Assembly (NCBI GenBank): GCA_963662175.1
Contig: OY759224.1
Location: 35,535,489-35,599,488 of the forward strand
DNA length: 64,000 nucleotides
Reading direction: 5' to 3'
From: Aradus depressus
Lineage: Eukaryota; Arthropoda; Insecta; Hemiptera; Aradidae
Part shown: one piece after another, positions 47,195 to 56,600 of the stretch
How the letters are laid out: each line of letters opens with the position of its first letter
Position numbering within the stretch: the first letter of the stretch is position 1
Made by a program: the position numbers and the translations under genes
The notes under the pieces: generated by a model
What the model was told of the DNA's origin: nothing
Seen by the model: only the letters and a program-made list of their open reading frames with translations
The model's database searches: none

Positions 47195-48506
47195 TGTTAA
47201 ATGAAAATACTTGGGTGAGGAGATTAGATAAAAATGATTTTATGATAGGGATGAATGGTTTGAGAAAGGTGATTAGTGTATTGGTGAGGTCAGTAATGTC
47301 GTTAGCTGGTTGGTTGTCTTGGTTGCTGGGTAAGTTAGGTTGAGGTCGAGGTTGGAAGGGTCGGGGTCTACTTTGGTCGAACCAGCTGTTCGGTCGGTCC
47401 GGGGTCTGTCTTGGGGGTTGTCCTTTGGGTGGTGCATTGGGGGGATCTTGTCGTTTAGGTTGGGTCTGTCTGGTAGTCCTGTCTACGTATGTCTTGTAGG
47501 AAGCACACCCTCTGTAGCTGGCTGGATGGTTGCCCTGGCAGTTGGCACACTTGGGAGAGTCTACCTTCTTCTGTCTGGAGGGGCATGCTGTGAAGTGGTG
47601 GTCCTCCCCGCACTTCACACATTTGGGGTCCAGTCGGCAAAAGTTTTTGGTATGACCAAAAGATTGGCAGTTTGTGCACTGCACGACACGGTTGGAACGT
47701 CGGCGTGGCTCCACTTTGACAACTGTATAGTAGAGCCGCGTCAGTTGGAAGATGGCCTCTCCAGATGGGGTGTTCTCCAGCTCAACTGCACAGAGGGGTG
47801 TGGGGCGTCTATCGTGGTTCAGGATCCGGGTCACTTTTATAACAGGGTATGTCGGGGTCAGTTCGTCTGTTATTTCTGTGTCGGTCAGTGAGTAAGGAAC
47901 TCCCCGTATAATTACGGAGAGTTTCCTGTCCTCGGGGTTGACGAAGGTGTAGTATTTCACCTTATTGTCGTCATAAAATTTCGTCACTTTGCGGTAGTCA
48001 TCAGTCGTTGTGAGGCTGATCTTTATTTTTTTGTTGCACTGTTTGGTTTCAAACGGCGAACAAATCAAACTTTTCAACTCGGTAATAACCAGTTGATAAT
48101 TATCAGCCTCACAAAGAAAGATGGGAGGGATCTTGGTCTGTCTGTTAGGGGTAGGCTGTCCGTCCGGCTTTGTCGGTTGGGTTGTCTCCTGTCCGTCTTG
48201 GAGAGTGAGAAGTGGCTCATATCTGTTCTGTGTTGGCGTTGGTGTGGGTGTTATATGTAGAGTATATCGGTTCCTCTTCAGCTGAGGCTCCTGGGAGATG
48301 GCTCTGTTATCAGGGACTACTTGGCCTCCATCTACTGCCATTGATATCCCAGAGTCCTCACAGCTTGAAGTGAGCTGCCTCTTAGCAGGTAAAAAAGTGG
48401 ATATCATCTCACCTGTTCCGGCTACATTGTTTATTTGCTTGGCAAGGTTAGAATTTTGATTATTTAAATTATTAGATTGTTCACGTTTCGAAACGCCGGG
48501 TTTCAT
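47181..48506 (-). CDS. J2 ORF1: gag-like zinc-knuckle protein
   Basis: An open frame of about 441 codons from the first ATG (MKPGVSKREQ); the frame stays open upstream to a GTG at 48548. The first part is Asn/Gln- and Pro-rich. A PRE_C2HC/RRM-like domain lies in the middle (KYYTFVNPEDRKLSVIIRGV). Three CCHC knuckles follow: CTNCQSFGHTKNFC, CVKCGEDHHFTAC and CANCQGNHPASYRGC, the spacing set seen in Jockey ORF1. A Pro/Gln/Arg-rich linker precedes a hydrophobic end (LITFLKPFIPIIKSFLSNLL). It binds element RNA in the RNP. The stop is 14 nt inside ORF2. Confidence 0.94.
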   Translation of the reverse strand: MKPGVSKREQSNNLNNQNSNLAKQINNVAGTGEMISTFLPAKRQLTSSCEDSGISMAVDGGQVVPDNRAISQEPQLKRNRYTLHITPTPTPTQNRYEPLLTLQDGQETTQPTKPDGQPTPNRQTKIPPIFLCEADNYQLVITELKSLICSPFETKQCNKKIKISLTTTDDYRKVTKFYDDNKVKYYTFVNPEDRKLSVIIRGVPYSLTDTEITDELTPTYPVIKVTRILNHDRRPTPLCAVELENTPSGEAIFQLTRLYYTVVKVEPRRRSNRVVQCTNCQSFGHTKNFCRLDPKCVKCGEDHHFTACPSRQKKVDSPKCANCQGNHPASYRGCASYKTYVDRTTRQTQPKRQDPPNAPPKGQPPRQTPDRPNSWFDQSRPRPFQPRPQPNLPSNQDNQPANDITDLTNTLITFLKPFIPIIKSFLSNLLTQVFSFNNGGP

Positions 48507-48651
48507 TCTCACCCAAACAGAGGGGGAACTTCTGAGTGTCTTTGTCACTGTTTGGTAATTAAAAAAACTTATAACACCGTCACAATATTAATAATAAATG
48601 TTAACAAACTTTAAAACGTGTTACGCACTTTATAGCCAAAACAGCTGTCCC

Positions 48652-49150
48652 AAACAGAAAGAAAATCGATATAGTTTTAAGAATTTAGTTTTTAAGATTT
48701 TTCTTTTGATTTTTGTTTGTTTCAATGTTCAGTTTTTTTATTTTATAATGTAGATTCAAAAAAATAAACCCAATATTTGTTCTCGTAATTTATATTCTAT
48801 TAATTTTCCCTGTTGGCCCAGTAAGATAATTTGAAAACCTTTGGATTAGAATTAATATTATTGAAAACAATTAAAAATGGCATCTCTTTAGAAATCCAAA
48901 TGAAAAGTTTGTTAATTGAAATTTTTTAAAATATACGTGCACTTTCTTAAAAATTGCACGTCTTGAACTTCTGATATTTTTTAGAACCTTTTCGGAAATT
49001 ACTATAGAAATCAAAATTAAATAGAAGACCAGTTATAAAATGTCTACAGGAAATGTGGTAATTTATTGTTTATTATTTATTATTGTTTATTTAATCATTA
49101 TAATTTCATTATTATTAATTTTACTTATATTTTTTGATTTATTATAATTT
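48652..49150 (+). repeat. Dispersed family C, copy 2, right part
   Basis: After the second aaacagaaagaa it resumes the family: gatatagttttaagaattta, aataaacccaatatttgtt, ggcccagtaagataattt, cctttggattagaatt and attgcacgtcttgaacttct. Confidence 0.88.
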
Positions 49151-50140
49151 AAAATTAACACTAAAATATTCTTTTTACCACAATGTAAAACACGTACATA
49201 AACGAGGCCTAGAAAATGGACGACATTTTGCCATCGTACATCGCTTAAAAGGGATCTCAGCATACAATGACTTCTATGGGACTATGACCCCAAGGGGTCA
49301 GACACACTTCGTTACTTATTTGTGCAACCTATTTGATGGGTGAATATTTAGATGGGCGCTGTTAAACGGTGGATCAATCTGTCTGCTAACCATCAGTCTC
49401 ATCAAAGACACAAACCCCAAATTATGCAGCAGTGCTGTCCTGCGATTTTTTTTTTTTTATTGGAGTGCACCTATAAATTTTAGTTGACTTGGTGAAAAAA
49501 AAAATGCAATTGAACAACAGGGAAACGAACCTCAAAATGATAAAAGTTGGAAAAATTAAAAATCATAACGAAGAGAGAAAACATGTAGATAACTACCGTT
49601 TAGGAAGAAAATTGGGAAGAATACCCAATAATATGAGGCAATAAAGTGGACGTTGACAGAAGAGTGATTTACCGGCCCTGCTCCATACTCCAGAACCTTG
49701 GGCAAGGAATTATGTAACAGTTTTAGTAAGATTTCAGCCCGAGAGGGGTCTGCTCAAATTTCTTGAAATTTATGATAAGGAATTTTGTTTTCAACGATGT
49801 TGATATCCTAATATATTTTGACAACTGTTTTGGTGATACTGTATACAGACAGTATGTATACATGGTGCGACCTTTATACTGCAGGAACGTTGACATACAG
49901 ATTTCACTCAGTCTGTAGCCAGTCTTTACTATTTTGATTAGGATAAAATGTTTTTATTGGCGCACTCTGTGCACCTTTTGAAGAGGTTAACTTGGGTCAG
50001 AATCAGGTGGAAGAGGCTGGCTGGGCGGCCAAGGAGCAGATGGCCGGGCACTGTCAAGGCTTACCAATCTCAAACCTCTGGGCAGTTTAAATTATAAAAA
50101 ATGATATGTATCTATATCTACTATAGGTTGTTGATGAGAG
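49151..50140. other. No supportable gene; probable intron of the activin-like gene
   Basis: The frame at 49134-49343 (+) has no motif. At about 49990-50060 the + strand reads WKRLAGRPRSRWPGTVKAY, faintly like the GRP-R-x-RW tail of some LINE ORF2 proteins; I do not call it a gene. It lies directly downstream of the exon on the minus strand. Confidence 0.45.
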
Positions 50141-50148
50141 AGACTTAC

Positions 50149-50436
50149 CGGGCTCTGCGAAGGCGATGATCTCCGATGTGGTGGCGTAATACTCATCGGA
50201 GGGCTGTAGGGGGGAGGAGGGCGGAGGTTTGAGAGGGGGGCCCTCGTGGGCCCGGGTGAGGGTCTGAAGGACGAGGTCCCTTGGAAGGGCCCCCGACACG
50301 TTGGGCCGGGCGCTAAGTCCCAGCTTGGTCAGGATCTGCTCCTTAATGGCCTCTAGCCGAAGCACTTCGCCCCTCTCGTAGTAACGCCCCTCCTCCTCTT
50401 CCCCGGTCAGCAGGCAGTTGGGGCACATCGTCACAC
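50149..50436 (-). CDS. Actbeta: Internal exon of an activin/inhibin-beta-like TGF-beta ligand
   Basis: The 96-residue exon encodes part of the secreted ligand's propeptide. Visible: a CPNC pair near the start, an Glu-rich stretch, LRLEAIKEQILTKLGL, RPNVSGALPRDLVLQTL, a Pro-rich linker and ATTSEIIAFAEPG. The order C-x2-C, (E)AIK-x-x-IL-x-x-LGL, RPNV/I...LP and SEII-x-FAE is that of activin/inhibin beta propeptides. The exon is bounded by a good acceptor (ggttcgcag before 50436) and donor (CCCG followed by GTAAGT, intron starting at 50148). Both flanking introns are phase 1 and the length is 288 bp, so it is symmetric. It is GC-rich and CpG-rich against AT-rich surroundings. No other exon was found in the window. 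The mature cystine-knot domain is absent here, so which beta-type ligand it is (Actbeta is the insect candidate) remains open. Confidence 0.78.
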
Positions 50437-50516
50437 CTGCGAACCGCAAAACAAAACTCTAACTTCCTCAATTAACAGTCCTATCGTCCAATATTAGCAA
50501 TAACATAATATATAAT

Positions 50517-51100
50517 AGATGTTGATTAGCGACTGTAGATTCTAATTGTAGGAATATTGAGGGTCAGTCAAAGATGGAAAAAAACACTATTCAAATGCCA
50601 ACGTTTCGATATATTTTATATCATCATCAGGGCCTACAATCAGGGGGGGGGGGGGGGGAATCAAGATTAGAATCAGAAATAAACAAACATTTTTTTGTTG
50701 ATAACCATTATTGAACGTTAAAAATACATTATAACAAGTTAAAAATTGAAACTGACTTACTATGTATAATATACATATATATATAATAATTACTAAACAT
50801 TAAAATTAAATATAAATACACGTTTATGTTTAGTAATATATTCATATTTAATTTTAATGTTTAGTAATTATTATATATATATATTATACATAGTAAGTCA
50901 GTTTCAATTTTTAACTTGTTATAATGTATTTTTAACGTTCAGTAATGGTTATCAACAAAAAAATTTTTGTTTATTTTTGATTCTAATCTTGATTTCCCCC
51001 CAATGTTTGTAGGCCCTGATGATGATATAAAATAAATCGAAACGTTGGCATTTGAATAGTGTTTTTTTCCATCTTTGACTGACCCTCAATATTCCTACAA
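50517..51100. mobile_element. Palindromic element D1 with 12-bp flanking repeat
   Basis: Arms of about 275 bp meet near 50823; the outermost paired sequence is taggaatattgagggtcagt and its complement. The outer block (attcaaatgccaacgtttcg, then tatcatcatcagggcct) is shared with D2, while the interior is not. The left side carries an unpaired 30-bp end (agatgttgattagcgactgt). ataatatataat lies at 50505-50516 and 51101-51112; it is AT-rich, so chance identity is not excluded. A G run interrupts the left arm at 50643-50658. Confidence 0.85.
51014..51049 (+). other. Hammerhead-core-like motif in D1
   Basis: ccctgatgatgatataaaat, then aaatcgaaacgttgg: CTGATGA and GAAAC with a short possible stem (GAT/ATC) offset by one extra T. 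The reverse complement is at 50598-50632 in the other arm. Confidence 0.4.
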
Positions 51101-51185
51101 ATAATATATAATGGTTTAAAATAAAAAATTAACACCAAGAAGAAAACATCGGTTTGGGTTCAACAACATCAAATATTAGCCCGAT

Positions 51186-51350
51186 TTTTGGATTATTGTC
51201 CCGTCAGTAAGTCTGTCTGTGATCAGATGCAGTAGGTCATTGTGCAGCTTATACCCTCCTCTCCTTTATTTTTGGGTTATTGTCCCACCAGTAAGTCTGT
51301 CTGTGATCAGATGCAGTAAGTCATTGTGCAGCTTATCCCCTTCTCAGTGT
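51186..51350. repeat. 84-bp tandem duplication, 2 copies
   Basis: attgtccc, cagtaagtctgtctgtgatc and agatgcagta recur at 84-bp spacing (51195 and 51279). Confidence 0.93.
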
Positions 51351-51775
51351 TTATTTCACTGCTCTCCGAACGCAAAAAGACAGTAGTCACAATACAAATT
51401 TTTTGAAGTAGGTATTTCAATTAGTTTATTGGCCTGAGGTGTTTAAAATTTCTACCGTTAGATATAAGAGTTGCTGTAGTTTTTCAATTAAAAAATAATA
51501 ATAATAAAGACATAAATAAAAAGAGGATCATTGTTAATGTTTGCCATCGAATATTTTTATTTTTTTATTTTTTCCTCAAACGATCGAGAAAAACATAAAA
51601 GTAAAGATTAAATTTTTTATAGATTTGAGGGAGCCCCCCCCCCCCCTCCCCCCTCCTCCCCCCTCACTTTATGTCGCCAGATGACGTGAGTTGGGACCCG
51701 AGTGACAGCTCCACTCCTCGTACCAACAGATTTATATGATATCAAGCAAACATGATAAAATGTGCCAATCCAGGG
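51351..51775. other. No gene seen; C-rich tract
   Basis: AT-rich sequence followed by C runs at 51633-51662. Confidence 0.5.
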
Positions 51776-51777
51776 CC

Positions 51778-51895
51778 AGGTGAGACTCCCACAGTAGAGT
51801 CGGGCTCATGTCCACCAGAGTGACGAAAGAGCGCTCTGGTAGTAGGTGATATGACCTCGTTGTTAAAGCCCGGGCATGAGTCACAATAACTAACT
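51778..51895 (+). mobile_element. SINE family A, 5-prime truncated copy
   Basis: gactcccacagtagagtcgg to gcccgggcatgagtcacaataactaac-like end. Only the last third is present. The tail is TAACTAA-type. Confidence 0.88.
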
Positions 51896-52246
51896 AATAA
51901 TACTTAACATTTTCTGCAGAGATATTGTGAAACAATAAAAAAATAACGAAAATGTTTTTTTTTTTTTTAATATTGTCTATTTCACAAATTATATATAAAA
52001 TATGAGAGTATTCATTTCGGTTAATATGTGTTTAGATTGGTAAGGCTGTGCAATATGGCATCCCTGTCACTACAAAACAACAACAAATCAACTTCCTTCC
52101 TAAGGATCTTACGTCATCAGAGGCCTGCATGGCCCCATCGTCTGTGTCTTGAAGAAGAAGAAGAAAAAAAAACTAATGTTTTACTAATTTCAAGCTAAAA
52201 TGTATTTAATGAAATTAGAACAGCTGCTTCAATTGTTCTCAATATA

Positions 52247-52566
52247 AGTTAGTTATTGTGATTCATGTCACCGGGCTTTAACTACGAGGTCATATCGCCT
52301 ACTACCAGAGCGCTCTTTCGTCGCTGTGGTGGACATGAGCCCGACTCTACTATGGGAGTCCTACCTTTTGCCTACCTAGATTTATTCATTTAGGATAGGG
52401 GTCTTAAACGTATATCGCACAGACTTGGGACCTTAATTTAAGTCCCATCCGAAAGACGACGTTCTCAAAGTTTTTCACCGCCCAGATAGAAAAACCTAAG
52501 GGTTGGGTTTCGAAACCGCAATCTTGAGCTCAGTAGACTAGCACGCTACTTCAGAACTACCAGCGT
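52247..52566 (-). mobile_element. SINE family A copy, near full length
   Basis: The minus strand reads acgctggtagttctgaagta (mutated box A), gcggtttcgaaacccaacc (box B), the body, and gcccggtgacatgaatcac at the 3-prime end with TAACTAA tail. Several substitutions indicate age. Confidence 0.88.
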
Positions 52567-52578
52567 TCTCTGTTTCCA

Positions 52579-52652
52579 GGTTAGGTTAGGTTTTATGACT
52601 CATGCCCGGGCTTTAACTACGAGGTCATATCGCCTACTACCAGAGCGCTCTG
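52579..52652 (-). mobile_element. SINE family A 3-prime fragment with 12-bp target duplication
   Basis: Only the last 74 bp of the family are present, read on the minus strand and ending aaaacctaacctaacct. tctctgtttcca flanks it exactly at 52567-52578 and 52653-52664. This is a severely 5-prime truncated but genuine retrotransposition event, next to an older SINE. Confidence 0.88.
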
Positions 52653-52762
52653 TCTCTGTTTCCAATATATCTCCAGAGGACACGTTGCCAAGGTTACATT
52701 TACTCGTCGTCCACCTCGGAGCCCCATTAGCACCACTCTACCTCCATGTCTTTGTTACTTTG

Positions 52763-52765
<3 letters not shown>

Positions 52766-52810
<45 letters not shown>
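52766..52810. repeat. Poly-A tract of about 45 bp
   Basis: Uninterrupted A run. No LINE body is recognisable upstream. Confidence 0.95.
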
Positions 52811-52816
<6 letters not shown>

Positions 52817-53550
52817 GGTATATGCAGACCATTTTTTTAGATCTTTGTTAAATTATATAAACTTTGATGGGGGGGCGCTCATTTTGGGGGCCGCTAGTCT
52901 GGAAAATCCTGATTCTCCTCTGTATTTGTATTAAAACGGAGTGTCAGATGATAAAAGTAAAACCACAACTGGGACCATAATCTCGAGGACGAGTAAACAA
53001 AACAAGTTAATAACTTGATTGGGGGGGAGGGGGGGGGGGGGGGGGGGGTTGAAAAGGGAAAGGGGCCCCAGTGAGAGCGGAGCGGAGAGCCCGGCTATAT
53101 GGGCTACATAATAAGGACACTTTGTTCTTTCAGACATTTTTTTAGTTTTCATAGTTCTTTTTTTCCCCTTTATTTGATATCTTTCCTTGCTGTCATCCGA
53201 CTTACCATTTGTCGAATAAGTTTGTCAAATCTACGGAGACATCGTCAATACACGGAGAAGAACACTACATCATTCATTTTATCTTCTCCTATCTCTAGTA
53301 AGAAGGTTACCCAAAATTTCTGGTCTAGTTGGGGAACATAACCTATACGCAAGCTAATGAAGCTGCATTCTAGTGGGAAATTCGTGTTACTAAATTATTT
53401 ATGATGTTACGTTTTATTACTATCTTATACCTTTAATATAAATAAATATACTGGTAGTAATCATGCGCGAACACAGCGGAACTTCACGTTTCAAGGACTC
53501 TTGAACAAGTATGTGATCGGAACTTTGTAAGCGCTTTAACTAACAAACGA
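52811..53550. other. No gene seen; long G tract
   Basis: G-rich run at about 53021-53048. Frames at 52931-53152 (-) and 53099-53341 (+) have no motif. Confidence 0.5.
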
Positions 53551-53554
53551 TTAA

Positions 53555-53747
53555 CTTAAAAACTCTAACAACTGCCTATGTGATGAATGTATCGACATGA
53601 AATTTCATATTTATTCATAAAACTTGGTGAGGACATAATCTGACAAATTTCAGCTATATCGGCCGAAGGAAAGAGGGGTTCAGAGGAGGCTCAATTGAAA
53701 AACCCAAATAATGGCCGATCTAATGAATTTATCGACACAAAATTTAA
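53555..53747 (+). repeat. Dispersed family B copy, left part, interrupted by D2
   Basis: aactctaacaactgcctatg, gatgaatgtatcgacatgaa, cagctatatcggccgaagga, ctaatgaatttatcgacaca and aaatttaa. The family resumes at 54779 (tatgaggatttaggggtc, tcgaatattagcgcaaattg), parallel to 58280-58335. Confidence 0.82.
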
Positions 53748-54767
53748 AATTCTGGGGGTATTGAGGGTCAGTCAATGAAGAAAATACTATTCAAATGCCA
53801 ACGTTTCGATATATTTCATATCATCATCAGGGCCTAACAAACATGGGGGTATCAAGATTAGAAAAATATAATGGGTGATCGATTAAAATTATATATAGGT
53901 ACATAAATATACATTCACTCATACAACTCCACATAAATACAAATATACATCCTAATACATTCACATACATATACACATTGATGAACAACAAGGAAACTTA
54001 CTATGAATATAGATGGTTGAGGAGAAGGCATGAAGACTGTGAGGTCTTACGTTCAACTAAGGGTACAGAAGGGTCGAGGGTAACAGATAATAAATCCGGG
54101 GAAAACCCCAGTTAACGGGACTTAAATTTGAAGAGAACTACTTACTGGCTAACAGATATTTTACTATGTTGAGAAAAAATAAAATAAAATAAAAACTCTA
54201 TAATTATATAAATAGTAACATAATTTAACTTATTAATTAAATGAAGAATTTTAGACAGAAGTGACACTAACCGAAAATGAAATAATAGAGTTTTTATTTT
54301 ATTTTATTTTTTCTCAACATAGTAAAATATCTGTTAGCCAGTAAGTAGTTCTCTTCAAATTTAAGTCCCGTTAACTGGGGTTTTCCCCGGATTTATTATC
54401 TGTTACCCTCGACCCTTCTGTACCCTTAGTTGAACGTAAGACCTCACAGTCTTCATGCCTTCTCCTCAACCATCTATATTCATAGTAAGTTTCCTTGTTG
54501 TTCATCAATGTGTATATGTATGTGAATGTATTAGGATGTATATTTGTATTTATGTGGAGTTGTATGAGTGAATGTATATTTATGTACCTATATATAATTT
54601 TAATCGATCACCCATTATATTTTTCTAATCTTGATACCCCCATGTTTGTTAGGCCCTGATGATGATATGAAATATATCGAAACGTTGGCATTTGAATAGT
54701 ATTTTCTTCATTGACTGACCCTCAATACCCCCAGAATTTTGAATTCTACAGTCGCTAGCAAACATCT
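53748..54767. mobile_element. Palindromic element D2, about 1 kb, with 11-bp target duplication
   Basis: Near-perfect inverted arms of about 490 bp from aattctgggggtattgaggg to ccctcaatacccccagaatt, with an AT-rich centre near 54245. The outer block matches D1 (gggtcagtcaa, attcaaatgccaacgtttcg, catcatcagggccta). An unpaired tail of about 27 bp (gaattctacagtcgctagca) lies on the right. acaaaatttaa occurs at 53737-53747 and 54768-54778, and the flanks rejoin into an intact family B sequence. No protein is encoded. Confidence 0.92.
54654..54689 (+). other. Hammerhead-core-like motif in D2
   Basis: gccctgatgatgatatgaaa, then tatatcgaaacgttgg: CTGATGA, possible stem GATAT/ATATC, GAAAC. One extra T precedes the stem compared with a canonical hammerhead. 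The mirror copy is at 53798-53832 on the minus strand. Confidence 0.42.
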
Positions 54768-54778
54768 ACAAAATTTAA

Positions 54779-55790
54779 TATGAGGATTTAGGGGTCCCTA
54801 TGTGAGTCAACTATCGAATATTAGCGCAAATTGCCGGTGACTCACCGACGACTTTTTTTTAAAATTACCTTTCCACTAAATCGACCTAGATCGCCTGGAT
54901 GTGTTCGGCCTCCTTAGAATACCCGACATCGTTCACTTGACCTAACACACGATTCCTTGCAATTTTCACCACCCCAATCTCTTTTGAATTTTGCTAAAAT
55001 TAGAAGAGTGGGTAGGTTTTTCGCTAACGTGATCAATAGATGAAGTGGGAGTGTAAAGAGCGCTAGTGCCGAACCTCGGCGGGGCTCTAATGGCAACTTT
55101 CCAAAAATCTATCGTAAACATCCTGAGCCCGCTCCAGAGTCCGCCATTCAGGGCTCCACCAGCCCGCTCCAGGGTCCGCCATTCAGAGCACTACCAACCC
55201 GGCTCACTTCTAATGGAGAATATGACCGTAGAGAAGCCTTCTGAGAATAGATTTGTTGATTGCATTTTCATGAAATTTTAAAAATTTTAAACAAATCATT
55301 AAATTGAATAACATTTGTTAAGCCATTTTCACAGGTCTTTTTTCAAGAAAAAAAAAAATATGGATAGTGGTTTGTCTCCTCTAACTGTTACTCAATAACA
55401 TTCTAATGAACGGTAACCTCCTCAATAACCGAACAATGCTTTTTGCTATTTTAACCGTATGACATCATTCTTGGCTCATTAAAACAGCTGTCAGTTTCTA
55501 TTAATTAGTTAAAAAAACAAAGAAAAACGTATGTTTTTAAAGTATTGTCTATTTTAAATTATAAAAAAAGTTAAATTAAAAATTTTAAAAACCCCCGACA
55601 CAATTTTTTTTTTACTGAAACCTTGGTGGGGGGCTTGAATGGCTTAAGGGAGGGGCCTTGGTCTTATAAACATTTGAGCTCAAACTCCAAGTCTCAGCTG
55701 TAATAGAGGCCGAGATCCCTACACAGGCTCTGATGAAACCTGAATATCTTGGAGACGGCATACCCGATTTCCACCAAACATGGTTAGAAT
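54779..55790. other. No gene seen; 35-bp duplication
   Basis: The left 70 bp completes the interrupted family B copy. At 55126-55198 a 35-bp unit (agcccgctccagggtccgcc, attcag) is present twice. A run of A lies near 55350. Confidence 0.5.
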
Positions 55791-55792
55791 CA

Positions 55793-56211
55793 TCTCACTA
55801 TTTGATAGCTGATCGTCGTCATTAAATGATGATTAAATGATGAATGAAGATGCGACTAGTCTAACTTTGTATATTTATTCACTAATTATGTTATGTACTT
55901 CACTCCTAACCTCTTAACAGCTGTTTTTTTTATACAAATAATAATAATAATTGATTTTATAATATATTTTAGTTTAAAAATTTTTATATATATTGTCATG
56001 TAAAAAAATTTTTAAACTAAAATATATTATAAAATCAATTATTATTATTAGTATAAAAAAACAGCTGTTAGGAGGTTAGGAGTGAAGTACATAACATAAT
56101 TAGTGAATAAATATACGAAAATTGACTAGTCGCATTTTGTTTTAAAACGAAATGTGAACAACCAATGACTGAAGAACAAATGACGACGATCAGCTGTTTC
56201 AAATAGTGAGA
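55793..56211. repeat. Inverted repeat (palindrome) of about 420 bp
   Basis: Outer arms tctcactatttgatagctga and its complement at 56190-56211 are imperfect. The core arms (55848-56137) from gcgactagtc through cttcactcctaacctcttaa and cagctgtttttt are nearly perfect. The centre lies near 55992. It resembles two family C heads joined head to head (each with aacagctgtt) and runs directly into family C copy 3. Confidence 0.88.
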
Positions 56212-56600
56212 CAGTCTAAGGAGAGATGTGGAAGTGGACAGTCTAAAGAGAGAAAGGGTTGTTTTTAGGGTTAAGGTGTAGTGAGCCATATAGGAGTGTA
56301 AATAACAGTGAAGTAGATGAGGAAAAGTACTTTTATTTATTTTTATGTTTATATGCTCAAAATAACAATGAATTAAAGAAATGCCACAATATTAAAAAAA
56401 AAAAAAAGAGACTAGGTAAGTAGATGTAGACATTTGTAAGAATTTTATTGTAATTTGATTTTTTTTTTGATATTGATATTTTGATTTTATTTATAATGTA
56501 GGTTTAGATAAATAAACCCAATATTTGTTCTCGTATTCTATGCTATTCACTTTCCTTGTGAACCCAATGAGATAATTTATACCTTTGGATTAGATTCAAC
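56212..56600 (+). repeat. Dispersed family C, copy 3 (diverged)
   Basis: gtacttttatttatttttat, ataaacccaatatttgttct, cctttggattagattcaaca in family order. The head is replaced by the inverted repeat and the right end is lost. Confidence 0.8.

Larger units (their letters stand above)
44417..48651 (-). mobile_element. Full-length Jockey-clade retrotransposon J2 with 12-bp target duplication
   Basis: aaacagaaagaa flanks it exactly at 44405-44416 and 48652-48663, and the flanks rejoin into a family C sequence that matches the uninterrupted copy at 15279. On the minus strand the element starts gggacagctgttttggctat, has a 5-prime leader of about 145 bp, two open ORFs and a short 3-prime UTR ending in (TTG)n rather than poly-A. 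Total 4235 bp. Both ORFs are open and the duplication is perfect, so this is a recent and possibly competent insertion. Confidence 0.95.

Noticed and set aside
45269..47891. Plus-strand frames of 89-183 codons opposite J2
   Set aside because: Antisense shadows of the J2 ORFs, which carry all the recognised motifs.
49990..50060. LINE ORF2 tail (GRPRSRW)
   Set aside because: One short phrase only, with no supporting flanking motif; too weak to annotate as a gene.
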